From: DASXMT01 sp036521415
GTDB taxonomy: Bacteria; Actinomycetota; Acidimicrobiia; Acidimicrobiales; RAAP-2
DNA: 64,000 bases
Assembly (NCBI GenBank): GCA_036521415.1
Contig: DATDHU010000081.1
Span: forward strand, 35,767 to 99,766
Reading direction: 5' to 3'
In this document: piece by piece, positions 16,979 to 25,737 of the stretch
Layout of the letters: every line of letters begins with the position of its first letter
Numbering within the stretch: the first letter of the stretch is position 1
Notes under the pieces: generated by a model
The model's database searches: none
Told to the model about the DNA's origin: nothing
What the model saw: the letters and a program-made list of their open reading frames with translations, nothing else
Translations under genes and position numbers: made by a program

Positions 16979-17965
16979 TTGACCCGATTCGTCGAAAGCA
17001 CCATCACGTTCCCCTACAAGCGGTCCCTCGGACCCGTGGTCGGCGCGTTCATGACCGCCCTCACTGAGAAGCAGATCCTGGGCATCCGCTGCCGGGACGC
17101 TGTGCTGGTGCCACCCATGGAGTGGGACCCGGCGACCGGGGCCGAGCTTCCGCACGAGTTCGTGGAGGTGGGGCCGGCGGGCACGGTCGAGTCGTGGACG
17201 TGGGTGGTGGCGCCCTCGGAGCAGCACCCACTCGACCATCCCTTCGCTTTTGCGCTGGTCCGCTTGGACGGTGCCACCACGCCCCTGCTGCATGCGGTGG
17301 ACGCCGGCACACCGGAGCGCATGTCCGAGGGCATGCGGGTTGCCCCCAGATGGCGCGGCAGCCGGGAGGGGCGTATCGGCGACATCATCTCCTTTGTCCC
17401 CGGTGAGACGGCCGAGATCGAGGGCGAGGACACCGGTGGAGCCGACGAACCGGTGACCCGGATGGACTATCTGGCCTCGATCACCTACCGGAACCCGGTC
17501 CCCGAGGCCGCCGACCGGGCCACCGAGGCATCCCGGGAGCACCGCCTGCTGGGCCTGCGCTGCCCTACGTGTGAACGGGTATACGCAGGCGGACGGGGCT
17601 ACTGCCCCGTCGACGCCATCGAGCTCGGGCCGGAGTGCGAGGTGGACCTGCCCCACACGGGCACCATTACCAACTTCGCCATCGTCACCCCGGTGCAGTA
17701 TCCGGGCCAGACCGAGACCGAGCCGTTCGTCCGGGCCTTCGTCCTCCTCGATGGGACCGACGTCATCATCCCCTACTCAGCCGTCATCGAGTTGCCCGCC
17801 GACCAGGTGCGGGTCGGCCAGCGGGTCGACGCCGTGTGGGCGTCGCCGGCCGAGGAGGGCGAAGAGGGTGGCGGCATGGGGGGGACCTGGGGCTCCCTGC
17901 TCGGCTGGATCCCCAACGGTGAGCCGGATCTCGACGATCCCGACCTCGTGAACCGGATCTTCTGA
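16979..17965 (+). CDS. Tandem DUF35 Zn-ribbon/OB-fold protein (Rv3521-like)
   Basis: The protein (about 328 residues) carries DUF35-type features twice: a zinc ribbon in CPTCERVYAGGRGYCP and OB-fold strands in each half. DUF35 proteins partner thiolases, dehydratases or aldolases in steroid side-chain breakdown and supply an acyl-CoA-binding module. A TTG at 16979 is chosen because AGGGGG sits just upstream and the protein then begins MTRFVESTITFPY. The order DUF35-thiolase-thiolase matches Rv3521-Rv3522-Rv3523. The next gene begins 2 bp after its stop. Confidence 0.82.
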   Translation: MTRFVESTITFPYKRSLGPVVGAFMTALTEKQILGIRCRDAVLVPPMEWDPATGAELPHEFVEVGPAGTVESWTWVVAPSEQHPLDHPFAFALVRLDGATTPLLHAVDAGTPERMSEGMRVAPRWRGSREGRIGDIISFVPGETAEIEGEDTGGADEPVTRMDYLASITYRNPVPEAADRATEASREHRLLGLRCPTCERVYAGGRGYCPVDAIELGPECEVDLPHTGTITNFAIVTPVQYPGQTETEPFVRAFVLLDGTDVIIPYSAVIELPADQVRVGQRVDAVWASPAEEGEEGGGMGGTWGSLLGWIPNGEPDLDDPDLVNRIF

Positions 17966-17967
17966 TC

Positions 17968-18996
17968 ATGAGCCCACTCTCGACCGATATCGCCGTCATC
18001 GGCTGGGCCCAGACCCCCATGGTCCGGCACACCGACAAGTCAGAGACCCAGCTCCTGATGGAGGTCATCACAGACGCCGTCGCCCCGCTCGGGCTGAGCC
18101 GGGCCGACATCGACTTCACGTGCCTGGGCAGCTGCGACTACATCACCGGCCAGGCCTTCTCCTTCGTCTCCAACCTCGACGCCATCGGTGCCTGGCCCCC
18201 CAAGCGGGACTCCCACGTGGAGATGGACGGCGCCTGGGCCCTCTACGAAGCCTGGCTCCGCTTGCAGGAGGGCGACATCGAGATCGCCGTGGTCACCGGG
18301 TCCGGTCGCTCCTCGACCGGCGATCCGGCCCTCATCTATCCCATGGAGATGGACCCGTACTTTCTGGCCCCCCTGGGAGCCGATCCGCTGACCTTCGCCG
18401 CCCTGCAGGCCCGCGCGGTCATCGCCGCGGGCATCGCCGACGAGCGCTCGATGGCCGAGGTGGCGGTGCGGGCCCGCGGCAAGGGTGACGCCGAGTCCCT
18501 GTTGGCCGAGGAGTACGTCCGCGAGCCACTCCGACGACACGACCTACCCCCGATCACGGACGGGGCCGCCGCCATGGTGCTGGCCACCGGTGATCGGGCC
18601 CGCCAGCTGGTGGAGCGACCGGCCTACATCACCGGCTTCGACCACCGGACGGAGTGCCACAACCCGTCCTTTCGGGCCCTGGACGACTCGCCGTCCACTC
18701 GCATCGCCGCCGGGGCCGCTGGGCTGGGCGACGCCCCCGTCGAGGTGGCTGAGCTACAGGCCGCCTTCACCCACGAAGAGCTGCTCCTGCGGAGGGTGCT
18801 CGGCCTGGCGGACGACGTGGCCGTGAACCCTTCCGGGGGGGCACTGCGAGACAACCCCATCATGGCCACCGGGCTGTGCCGGGTGGGCTACGCCGCCGAC
18901 CACGTCTTCGGGGGCGGGAGCCGGGCACTGGCCCATGCGACCTCCGGTCCGTGTCTGCAACAGAACCTCGTCTGCATCCTGGAAGGACGGTCGTGA
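17968..18996 (+). CDS. Thiolase-like protein, Ltp4 type
   Basis: The 342-residue protein has the SCP-x/lipid-transfer thiolase fold, with DIAVIGWAQTPMVRH at the start, GSGRSSTGDPALIYPMEMDP in the middle and GGALRDNPIMATG near the end. The normal thiolase nucleophile context is altered, as is common in this non-decarboxylating Ltp group. It probably acts with the neighbouring DUF35 protein and the second thiolase in side-chain degradation of a steroid or another branched lipid. The stop overlaps the next start (GTGA). Confidence 0.8.
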   Translation: MSPLSTDIAVIGWAQTPMVRHTDKSETQLLMEVITDAVAPLGLSRADIDFTCLGSCDYITGQAFSFVSNLDAIGAWPPKRDSHVEMDGAWALYEAWLRLQEGDIEIAVVTGSGRSSTGDPALIYPMEMDPYFLAPLGADPLTFAALQARAVIAAGIADERSMAEVAVRARGKGDAESLLAEEYVREPLRRHDLPPITDGAAAMVLATGDRARQLVERPAYITGFDHRTECHNPSFRALDDSPSTRIAAGAAGLGDAPVEVAELQAAFTHEELLLRRVLGLADDVAVNPSGGALRDNPIMATGLCRVGYAADHVFGGGSRALAHATSGPCLQQNLVCILEGRS

Positions 18997-20159
18997 GCTC
19001 TCCCCCCGTGGCCGTGGTCGGCGTCGGCCAGACCCACCACAAGTCCCGACGGCTCGACGTGTCCTTCGGCGGTCTGGTGCGGGAGGCCGTCTTCCGGGCC
19101 CTCGACGACGCCCAGATGACATTGGCGGACATTGACGCCGTGGTGCTGGGCAAGGCCCCGGACCTCTTCGAGGGCGTCATGAAGCCGGAGCTCTACCTGT
19201 CCGACGCTCTCGGTGCGGTCGGCAAGCCCATGTTCCGGGTCCACACGGCCGGCTCGGTGGGAGGCACCACCGCCATCGTGGCCGCCTCGCACGTCCAAGC
19301 GGGCAAGCACAAGACAGTGCTGGCCGTCGCCTTCGAGAAGCAGTCCGAGGGCAACGCCCAGTTCGCCCTGGGCAGTGGGAGGGGCGCCTCGCTGGGTGCC
19401 GGAGGGGCCTTCGCCCCCTTCATCAGGGCGTACATCCAACGAAGCGGGGCCCCCGAGCACATCGGGTGGAAGGTGGCGGTCAAAGACCGTCTCAACGCCT
19501 TGAAGAATCCCTACGCCCACCTGAAGATCGAGGACATCTCCATCGAAAAGGTCAAGGCCTCGCCCATGATGTGGGAGCCCACCCGGTTCCTCGAGTCGTG
19601 CCCATCGTCCGACGGGGCCTGCGCCGTGGTCATCACCGACGAGGCAGGAGCCAACGCAGCGGCGGCCGACGGCCGGCCTCCGGCATGGATCCTGGCCTCC
19701 TCGTCCCGCTCCGAGCCGCCGAGCTTTCCCGGTCGCGATCCGGTGCGGCCGGCCGCCGCCCTCCAGTGCGCCGCCGACGTCTACACGGCAGCCGGGATCA
19801 CCGATCCCCGCCGCCAGATCGACACCGCCGAGCTGTACGTCCCCTTCTCGTGGCTGGAGCCCATCTGGCTCGAGGCCTTCGGCCTGGCCGAGGAAGGTGA
19901 GGGTTGGAAGCTGGTCGACGACGGCACAACCGAGCTCGGAGGCTCGTTGCCCATCAACGCTTCCGGTGGCGTCCTGTCCAGCAATCCCATCGGGGCCTCG
20001 GGCCTGCTTCGCTTCGCCGAGGCGGCCAACCAGGTACGGGGTACCGCCGGCGAGCACCAGGTGGACGGGGCCAACGTCGCCATCGGCATGGCGTACGGGG
20101 CCAACAACCAGTACTTCAGTACCTGGGCAGTCGGGAGTTCGCTACACCCGTTCGGGTAA
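18993..20159 (+). CDS. Thiolase-like protein, Ltp3 type
   Basis: The 388-residue thiolase-fold protein begins PPVAVVGVGQT and contains FRVHTAGSVGGTTA, ESCPSSDGACAV and INASGGVLSSNPIGASG. It is the usual second thiolase of DUF35-Ltp4-Ltp3 clusters. The GTG at 18993 overlaps the previous stop and follows GGAAGGACGG, so the longer frame upstream is rejected. The last 44 bp overlap the convergent whiB gene. Confidence 0.82.
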   Translation: MSSPPVAVVGVGQTHHKSRRLDVSFGGLVREAVFRALDDAQMTLADIDAVVLGKAPDLFEGVMKPELYLSDALGAVGKPMFRVHTAGSVGGTTAIVAASHVQAGKHKTVLAVAFEKQSEGNAQFALGSGRGASLGAGGAFAPFIRAYIQRSGAPEHIGWKVAVKDRLNALKNPYAHLKIEDISIEKVKASPMMWEPTRFLESCPSSDGACAVVITDEAGANAAAADGRPPAWILASSSRSEPPSFPGRDPVRPAAALQCAADVYTAAGITDPRRQIDTAELYVPFSWLEPIWLEAFGLAEEGEGWKLVDDGTTELGGSLPINASGGVLSSNPIGASGLLRFAEAANQVRGTAGEHQVDGANVAIGMAYGANNQYFSTWAVGSSLHPFG

Positions 20160-20478
20160 TCCGGCCGGTCCGGGCCTGCGGGAAGTGGGTCGACGAGTCC
20201 CCGGTTTCCTCCTGGCTCAGTTTCGTCGCGTCTCGGCGCATCCGTCTCCGTTCCGGCTCGGACTTGCCGCCCCACAGCCCTTGGAGCTCAGGGTCGGCCA
20301 AGGCGAAGGCCAGACAGGGCTCACGGACGGCACAACGCGCACAGATGGAACGGGCCTCCCCCGCCTTTCCACCGTCAAAGAACAAGTGGTGGTCCTGACC
20401 TTTGCAAGCTGCCGCGCCCATCCACTCCGGGTGAAGGTCGACGGAGCGGAACGGATCTGGTCCCGTGGCCGGCTCCAT
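20116..20478 (-). CDS. WhiB-family iron-sulfur regulator
   Basis: The 120-residue protein has the four WhiB cysteines in AACKG and CARCAVREPC and the GLWGGKSEPERR signature followed by a basic patch. WhiB proteins bind a 4Fe-4S cluster and sigma factor region 4. The ATG at 20478 is chosen because TTGACT (20509-20514), 17 bp and CACGAT place transcription at or next to it; a TTG at 20514 would overlap that -35. The C-terminal tail is read from the strand opposite the end of the Ltp3-type gene. Confidence 0.88.
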   Translation of the reverse strand: MEPATGPDPFRSVDLHPEWMGAAACKGQDHHLFFDGGKAGEARSICARCAVREPCLAFALADPELQGLWGGKSEPERRRMRRDATKLSQEETGDSSTHFPQARTGRITRTGVANSRLPRY

Positions 20479-20484
20479 CAACCC

Positions 20485-20514
20485 AATCGTGGCGCGGGTC
20501 ACGGTACGAGTCAA
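20485..20514 (-). promoter_or_regulatory. whiB promoter
   Basis: TTGACT, a 17-bp spacer and CACGAT are found on the minus strand, with seven bases to the ATG. The layout implies a leaderless whiB transcript. Confidence 0.45.
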
Positions 20515-20744
20515 CGCTCAGATCCGGTCACGAGCAAGCCACCCAGTGGGCGATTGTGACCTCGTCGATGACGGTTGCGTGGCGATCGCGTTGCGAGGAC
20601 GGGAATCTTCTTCACGACTTCGCCGTCGGCTGGTGTCCATCGCTGGTCGAAACCGTGGCCGACGTCCAACGTTGCCGATCACCGAGACCACCCTCCGAAG
20701 AGGCCGAAGCCGCGTGAAGCTCCCCGACCACTACGGTGAACAAA

Positions 20745-21617
20745 GTGAGGGATGGGGCCCCCCCTTCTGACCGACCGTTGGTCACGGCGCCGACCGGCGA
20801 CCAGCAGCCACCCGGCTCACCTCAGGTACCACGGAGCAAGTGGCGACCTCGACGAATGCTGGGTGGTGCTCTCGTCTTGGTCCTCGTCGTGGCCGTCGCC
20901 ACCCTCTTCGTGCTGGACGCACACCTCTCCCAGCGACCGGCGGTCAGCTCGAAGGACGTCAACAGCACCGTCAACCAGAAGGTGAAGGCAGCGATCTCCC
21001 AGCTACAGTCGCAACCACCGGCGGCAGCCAAGGTGTACAAGGCCACCAGGGCTGGGTTGGTGGTCATCGACTCGCAGGTTGCGCCCGGCACCGAGGACCT
21101 TGGTACTGGCATCGTCGTCGATGCCCAAGGCGAGATCCTCACCGCCCTCCATGTCGTCCAGGGCGGCGCGAACATCGTGGTCACCTTCGCCGATGGGACC
21201 GCCTCGGCGGCCTCCATCACCTCCTCGGACCCGGCCCATGACATCGCGGTCCTGACCCCGAGCCAGCTGCCGTCGGTGGTCGTGCCCGAGGTGTTGGGCG
21301 GCAGCGCACAGATCGGTGACGAGGCCTTGGTCCTCGGGAACCCGCTCGGTCTCGACGCCTCGCTCTCCGAAGGGGTCATCTCCGGGCTCGACCGGTCGTT
21401 CCCGCTAGCCAACGGGAACACCGTCTCGGGGATGATCCAATTCGACGCAGCCGTCAACCCGGGGAGCTCCGGCGGCCCGTTGCTCAACGTACAAGGTCAG
21501 GTGATGGGTATCGTGACAGGTCTGGCCAATCCTGCGAGCACCGACGACTTTGCCGGCATCGGCTTCGCCGTGCCCATAGCCACCGCCAGCCGAGCTGCTG
21601 GTGCGCCGGCCAAATGA
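20745..21617 (+). CDS. Membrane-anchored HtrA-like serine protease without PDZ domain
   Basis: The protein (about 290 residues) has one transmembrane helix near residues 38-60 and a trypsin-like domain outside. The triad is His in LTALHVV, Asp in PAHDIAVL and Ser in NPGSSGGPLL. The PDZ domain usual in HtrA/DegP is absent. TACGGT lies seven bases before the GTG at 20745, which supports that start over the GTG at 20736. Its stop overlaps the moxR ATG (ATGA), so it is the first gene of a five-gene operon. Confidence 0.85.
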   Translation: MRDGAPPSDRPLVTAPTGDQQPPGSPQVPRSKWRPRRMLGGALVLVLVVAVATLFVLDAHLSQRPAVSSKDVNSTVNQKVKAAISQLQSQPPAAAKVYKATRAGLVVIDSQVAPGTEDLGTGIVVDAQGEILTALHVVQGGANIVVTFADGTASAASITSSDPAHDIAVLTPSQLPSVVVPEVLGGSAQIGDEALVLGNPLGLDASLSEGVISGLDRSFPLANGNTVSGMIQFDAAVNPGSSGGPLLNVQGQVMGIVTGLANPASTDDFAGIGFAVPIATASRAAGAPAK

Positions 21618-22612
21618 GCGCCCTGGAGAGGGACCGGACCGACGAGTCGCGGGCTTCGATCGAACAGGTCTTGTACCACGTCAAGCGCGTGATCGTCGGG
21701 CAGGACATCCTGCTCGAGAGGATGGTGGTCGCCCTGGTGGCGGGGGGCCATCTGCTGGTGGAGGGTGTGCCCGGACTGGCCAAGACGCTCGCCGTTCGGA
21801 CCTTCGCCGACGCGCTGGGCATCGAGTTCCAGCGCGTACAGTTCACGCCCGACCTCGTGCCGGCGGACATCGTGGGCACCAGGATCTACAACCAGAAGCT
21901 CGGCGAGTTCGAGGTCTCGCTCGGGCCGATCTTCGCCAACCTGATCCTGGCCGACGAGATCAATCGGGCGCCGGCCAAGGTACAAAGTGCGCTCCTCGAG
22001 GCAATGCAGGAGCGCCAGGTCACCATCGGCCGCGATACCCACCGCCTGCCGGACCCGTTTCTGGTCATGGCCACCCAGAATCCCATCGAGTCGGACGGGA
22101 CCTACCCACTCCCGGAGGCACAGGTCGACCGGTTCATGCTGAAGGTGTTCGTGGACTACCCGGCGGCCACCGAGGAGTTCGTCATCGTCGAGCGAATGCT
22201 CGCCGGCCTCGACACGGTGAGCGAGGTGATGGACGCTCAACAGCTCCGGGTCCTTCAGCGAGAGGTCCTGACGGTGTTCGTGGACCCCGCCCTCATCGAC
22301 TACGCAGTCCGGGTGTCGACGGCCACGAGGAACCTCTCATCGGTCGGCCTGCCGGACGTGGCCCGCTACGTGACATATGGCGTCAGCCCCCGGGCCTCGA
22401 TCAACTTGGTCGTCGCGGCCCGAGCACTGGCGCTGGTCCGAGGCCGGCAATACGTGCTGCCCGAGGATCTCCGCACGATCGCACCGGACGTCCTCCGGCA
22501 CCGCCTCGTCTTGTCCTACGAGGCCCTGGGCGACGACGTGAGCGCCGACGAGGTCGTCGATGCGGTCTTGGAGAGAATCCCGGTCCCCGATGTCGTACTC
22601 CGGAACACCTGA
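21614..22612 (+). CDS. MoxR-family AAA+ ATPase
   Basis: The 332-residue ATPase has Walker A GVPGLAKT (51-58), Walker B LILADEIN (110-117) and sensor/arginine features of the MoxR clade (ATQNPIESDGTYPLPEAQ(V)DRF pattern). MoxR proteins act as chaperones with VWA partners. It lies between the protease and the DUF58 gene in a tightly packed operon. Confidence 0.93.
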   Translation: MSALERDRTDESRASIEQVLYHVKRVIVGQDILLERMVVALVAGGHLLVEGVPGLAKTLAVRTFADALGIEFQRVQFTPDLVPADIVGTRIYNQKLGEFEVSLGPIFANLILADEINRAPAKVQSALLEAMQERQVTIGRDTHRLPDPFLVMATQNPIESDGTYPLPEAQVDRFMLKVFVDYPAATEEFVIVERMLAGLDTVSEVMDAQQLRVLQREVLTVFVDPALIDYAVRVSTATRNLSSVGLPDVARYVTYGVSPRASINLVVAARALALVRGRQYVLPEDLRTIAPDVLRHRLVLSYEALGDDVSADEVVDAVLERIPVPDVVLRNT

Positions 22613-22626
22613 GCCGGGCCCGGGCA

Positions 22627-23520
22627 ATGGTGGACACCACCTCCCCCTTGACGCCGGAAAGGGTTCTGCACCGCCTCGAGTGGCAGGTCATCCGGCGCCT
22701 CGAGGGGCGTCTGCAAGGCGACTACCGCACCGTGTTGCGTGGGCAGGGTACGGACTTTCGCAACCTGCGCCCCTACGAGTGGGGCGATGACGTCCGCTAT
22801 GTCGACTGGAACGTCACGGCGCGGATGGACGAGCTGTTCGTACGGGAGTTCATGGAGGACCGCGAGCTCACCGCCTGGCTGCTGCTCGACCGCTCTCGAT
22901 CGATGACGTTCGGGACGGCCGAGCGGACCAAGGAACGAGTGCTGGTTGAGTTCGCAGCCACGCTCTGCCAACTGCTCGTTCGGGGCGGCAGCTGGGTCGG
23001 CGCCATCGTCTACGACGGCGCCAACCTGTGGACGATCCCACCCCGACAGGGCAGGAACCAGGTGCTCACGCTGGTGCGCGAGCTCCTTTCGCCAGTACAC
23101 GGGGGCTCTGCCACCGACCTCAACCGGCTGCTCGACGCGGCAAACCGGCTGGCTCGCCGACGATCCCTCGTGGTACTGGTTTCCGACTTCATCAGCGAAC
23201 CCGGCTGGGAGCGACCGTTGCTGCGCCTCGCCGCCCGGCATGAGGTGGTGGCCGTCCGCCTGGTGGATCCCCGCGAGTACGAGCTTCCCGACGCCGGTCT
23301 GTTGTACGTACAAGACGCAGAGACCGGCGAGCAGCTACTCGTCGATTCAAGCCATCCCGAGCTCCGTCGCCGCCTGTTGGCCGCGGCACACGAACAGGAC
23401 GATGCCATCCGTCATACGGCAGCACGGGCCCGGGTCGACCTCAACACGGTGTCGACCGACGACGATCTCGTCACGGCCTTCGTCCGCATGGCCGGGGCAG
23501 CGAGAGGACGCCCCCGGTGA
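22627..23520 (+). CDS. DUF58 protein
   Basis: The 297-residue protein has the DUF58 signature LRPYEWGDDVRYVDWNVTAR (about 49-68) followed by a VWA-like fold (WLLLDRSRSM). DUF58 proteins are the standard companions of MoxR. The ATG at 22627 is 14 bp after moxR. A much longer open frame from 21601 is only a shadow of moxR. Its end overlaps the next GTG by four bases. Confidence 0.9.
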   Translation: MVDTTSPLTPERVLHRLEWQVIRRLEGRLQGDYRTVLRGQGTDFRNLRPYEWGDDVRYVDWNVTARMDELFVREFMEDRELTAWLLLDRSRSMTFGTAERTKERVLVEFAATLCQLLVRGGSWVGAIVYDGANLWTIPPRQGRNQVLTLVRELLSPVHGGSATDLNRLLDAANRLARRRSLVVLVSDFISEPGWERPLLRLAARHEVVAVRLVDPREYELPDAGLLYVQDAETGEQLLVDSSHPELRRRLLAAAHEQDDAIRHTAARARVDLNTVSTDDDLVTAFVRMAGAARGRPR

Positions 23521-24506
23521 CCTTTCAATGGCCGGCGATGCTGCTCTTTCTCCTCCTGATCCCAGGAGTGGTGGCTGCCTATGTGTCGTGGCAGCGACGG
23601 CGGAGGGAACGAGCAGCCGGCCTCGCCGCCCAGGGGCTCGTCACCACCGAGACCGGTCGCCCCCGGAGCTGGCGCAGGCACCTGCAGTTCGCCCTCTTCA
23701 CGACGGCCCTGGCACTCCTGGTCATCGCCGTCGCTCGGCCCATGACAACCATCCCCACGCTGCAGCATCGAGCCACGGTCATCCTCACCCTCGACGTGTC
23801 GAACAGCATGGCCGCCACCGACGTCAAGCCTTCTCGTATCGCCGCGGCCAAGACTGCCGCCAACGCGTTCGTCCGTCAGCAGCCGGCGGGGGTCCGGATG
23901 GGGGTGGTGGCATTCGGCCAACGCTCGGTGGTCGTGCAGCAACCCACCTTCTCCCACGGAGATGTGCTCCAGGCCATCGACCATCTCTCGTTGGGCGGTG
24001 GAACGTCGTTGGCCCAGGGCATCCTGACCTCGCTCGATGCCATCGCCGGGAAGACCTTGAGGATCAACCAGAAGGACCTAGGCAGCGACGCCAGCCAGGT
24101 CCACATCGGCTACTACGGAGGGGCGACGATCGTGCTCTTCTCGGATGGGGAGAACACGGACCAGACCAGTCCGGAGTCGATGGCGCGGTTGACATCGGTC
24201 GCCGGGGTCCGCATCCAGACCGTCGGCGTCGGCACCGCGGCCGGTACAACGGTGCACATCCAGGGATTCACGGTCGCCACCGCGTTGGACAGCCAAACGC
24301 TCCGATCGGTCGCAAAGGTCACGAGCGGCTCGTACCACCAAGCCGGCAATGCCGAGGGGCTCCGGACGATCTCGAACACGATCGACCCGCATCTCACCTT
24401 CGTGCGTTCCCACACCGAGGTCACGGCCATCTTCGCAGCTGCGGCTGCCGCGCTCTTGGTGCTCGGGGCCCTGATCTCGCTCCTGCGATCCGGACGAGTG
24501 CTGTGA
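23517..24506 (+). CDS. BatA-like VWA membrane protein
   Basis: The 329-residue protein has two N-terminal helices (about 7-24 and 57-74), a VWA domain with an intact MIDAS (DVSNS at 93-97, later SDGEN) and a C-terminal helix. It is the BatA/BatB type found in aerotolerance operons, proposed to work with MoxR at the membrane. The GTG start overlaps the DUF58 stop (GTGA). Confidence 0.88.
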   Translation: MTFQWPAMLLFLLLIPGVVAAYVSWQRRRRERAAGLAAQGLVTTETGRPRSWRRHLQFALFTTALALLVIAVARPMTTIPTLQHRATVILTLDVSNSMAATDVKPSRIAAAKTAANAFVRQQPAGVRMGVVAFGQRSVVVQQPTFSHGDVLQAIDHLSLGGGTSLAQGILTSLDAIAGKTLRINQKDLGSDASQVHIGYYGGATIVLFSDGENTDQTSPESMARLTSVAGVRIQTVGVGTAAGTTVHIQGFTVATALDSQTLRSVAKVTSGSYHQAGNAEGLRTISNTIDPHLTFVRSHTEVTAIFAAAAAALLVLGALISLLRSGRVL

Positions 24507-24507
24507 G

Positions 24508-25635
24508 GTGAGCTTCACCTGGCCGTTCGCTCTCTTCTTCGGACTGTCTGTTCCTCTAGTCTTGGGCGCCTACCTCCTGGCCATGCGCCGCCGCCGCAGG
24601 CAAGCGGTCGCCTACTCGAGCCTCGCCCTCTTGCGCACCGCGGTCCCCCGCCGTTCGCGCTGGACTCGCCACCTACCCTTGGCCCTGCTGGTGGCCAGCC
24701 TGGCCCTTCTTACCTTGGCCTCTGCTCGGCCCCAGATCACCTCGGAAGTCCCGCTCGGAGGGACGTCGATCATCCTCGCCCTCGACGAGTCGGGTTCGAT
24801 GTGCTCCACCGATGTGAAGCCGAACCGGTTGGGCGCGGCGCAAATGGCAGCTCATGACTTCGTCGACGCTGAGCCTGCCGGGGTGCGCATTGGGGTGGTC
24901 CTCTTCTCCGGGTTCGCCGAGCTCGCCGTCCCACCCACGAGCGAGCACGACACCCTCAACCACGCCATCGACAACCTCAGCGCTGGCGGAGGCACCGCCA
25001 TCGGCGCCGCCATCTTGAAGTCGCTCGACGCCATCGCCCAGGTAGACCCCAGAGTCCAGCCGGTCGGGAACGCCCAGACGAACGCCGACACGGGCCCTGC
25101 GGCTGCCAGCGGCCAGGGCGGTTCAGGGGGAACTGCCGGTGGTGGTTCCGCGGCGCCCAGGCCGGGGGTCGGCGGCTACGTGCCAGACGTCATCGTCTTG
25201 TTGACCGACGGCTCCAACACGCAGGGGATCTCGCCGCAGTCCGCCGTCCCCTACGCCGTGTCCCGGCGGGTCCGCATTTTCACGATCGGCCTGGGCACGT
25301 CGCAGCCTGCTCCACTGATATGCAGCCCAGGCCAGCACGGCGGGAACAGCGGCTTCGGGTTCGCCTACGGCGGGGGAGGCGGTCCTGGTATCGGAGGAGG
25401 GCCTTCACCTCTGGTGGCCGATCTGCCCACACTGCAGGAGGTGTCCCAGCGCACCGGCGGCGCCAGTTTCAAGGCCCAGGACGCCTCGGGGCTCAACAAG
25501 GTGTTCGCCACCCTGCCGAGGCACATCGTCGTCCAAAAGGAACGCCACGAGGTCACGGTGGCGTTCGCCGCCATCGGTGCGCTCCTGGCCCTTGCCGCCT
25601 TCGCCGCCTCGATCCGGTGGAGTGCCTACCCCTAG
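24508..25635 (+). CDS. Second BatA/BatB-like VWA membrane protein
   Basis: The 375-residue protein resembles the previous one in helix layout and MIDAS (DESGS at 93-97, TDGSN later), so the two are probably duplicates. Two Gly-rich insertions distinguish it, one near residues 195-215 and one near 280-300 (GFGFAYGGGGGPG). The start GTG lies one base after the previous stop. It is the last gene of the operon. Confidence 0.86.
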   Translation: MSFTWPFALFFGLSVPLVLGAYLLAMRRRRRQAVAYSSLALLRTAVPRRSRWTRHLPLALLVASLALLTLASARPQITSEVPLGGTSIILALDESGSMCSTDVKPNRLGAAQMAAHDFVDAEPAGVRIGVVLFSGFAELAVPPTSEHDTLNHAIDNLSAGGGTAIGAAILKSLDAIAQVDPRVQPVGNAQTNADTGPAAASGQGGSGGTAGGGSAAPRPGVGGYVPDVIVLLTDGSNTQGISPQSAVPYAVSRRVRIFTIGLGTSQPAPLICSPGQHGGNSGFGFAYGGGGGPGIGGGPSPLVADLPTLQEVSQRTGGASFKAQDASGLNKVFATLPRHIVVQKERHEVTVAFAAIGALLALAAFAASIRWSAYP

Positions 25636-25725
25636 GTGTTCTGCCCGATCGCTCCCACCGAGAGAGCGGCGACCAGACACCTTCATCTTGTGGGTGGGCA
25701 CAGAGCACTGCTTGGGACCGCTCGA

Positions 25726-25731
25726 TACGCT
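25726..25731 (+). promoter_or_regulatory. -10 hexamer of the decayed hydrolase-cyclase gene
   Basis: TACGCT followed by CCCGGG and GTG at 25738 gives the leaderless spacing of six bases. It shows that the promoter region of the remnant is intact. Confidence 0.45.
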
Positions 25732-25737
25732 CCCGGG

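Noticed and set aside
16723..17067. ORF of 114 codons between TetR and DUF35 genes
   Set aside because: It overlaps the conserved DUF35 start out of frame and has no protein-like features.
20465..20770. Small plus-strand ORF between whiB and the protease
   Set aside because: It overlaps whiB antisense and the protease start; no conserved features.
21601..22626. Long open frame running across moxR into the DUF58 gene
   Set aside because: Its first 342 codons are a shadow of moxR in another frame with Arg/Pro/Gly-rich composition; only the part from 22627 is a real protein.
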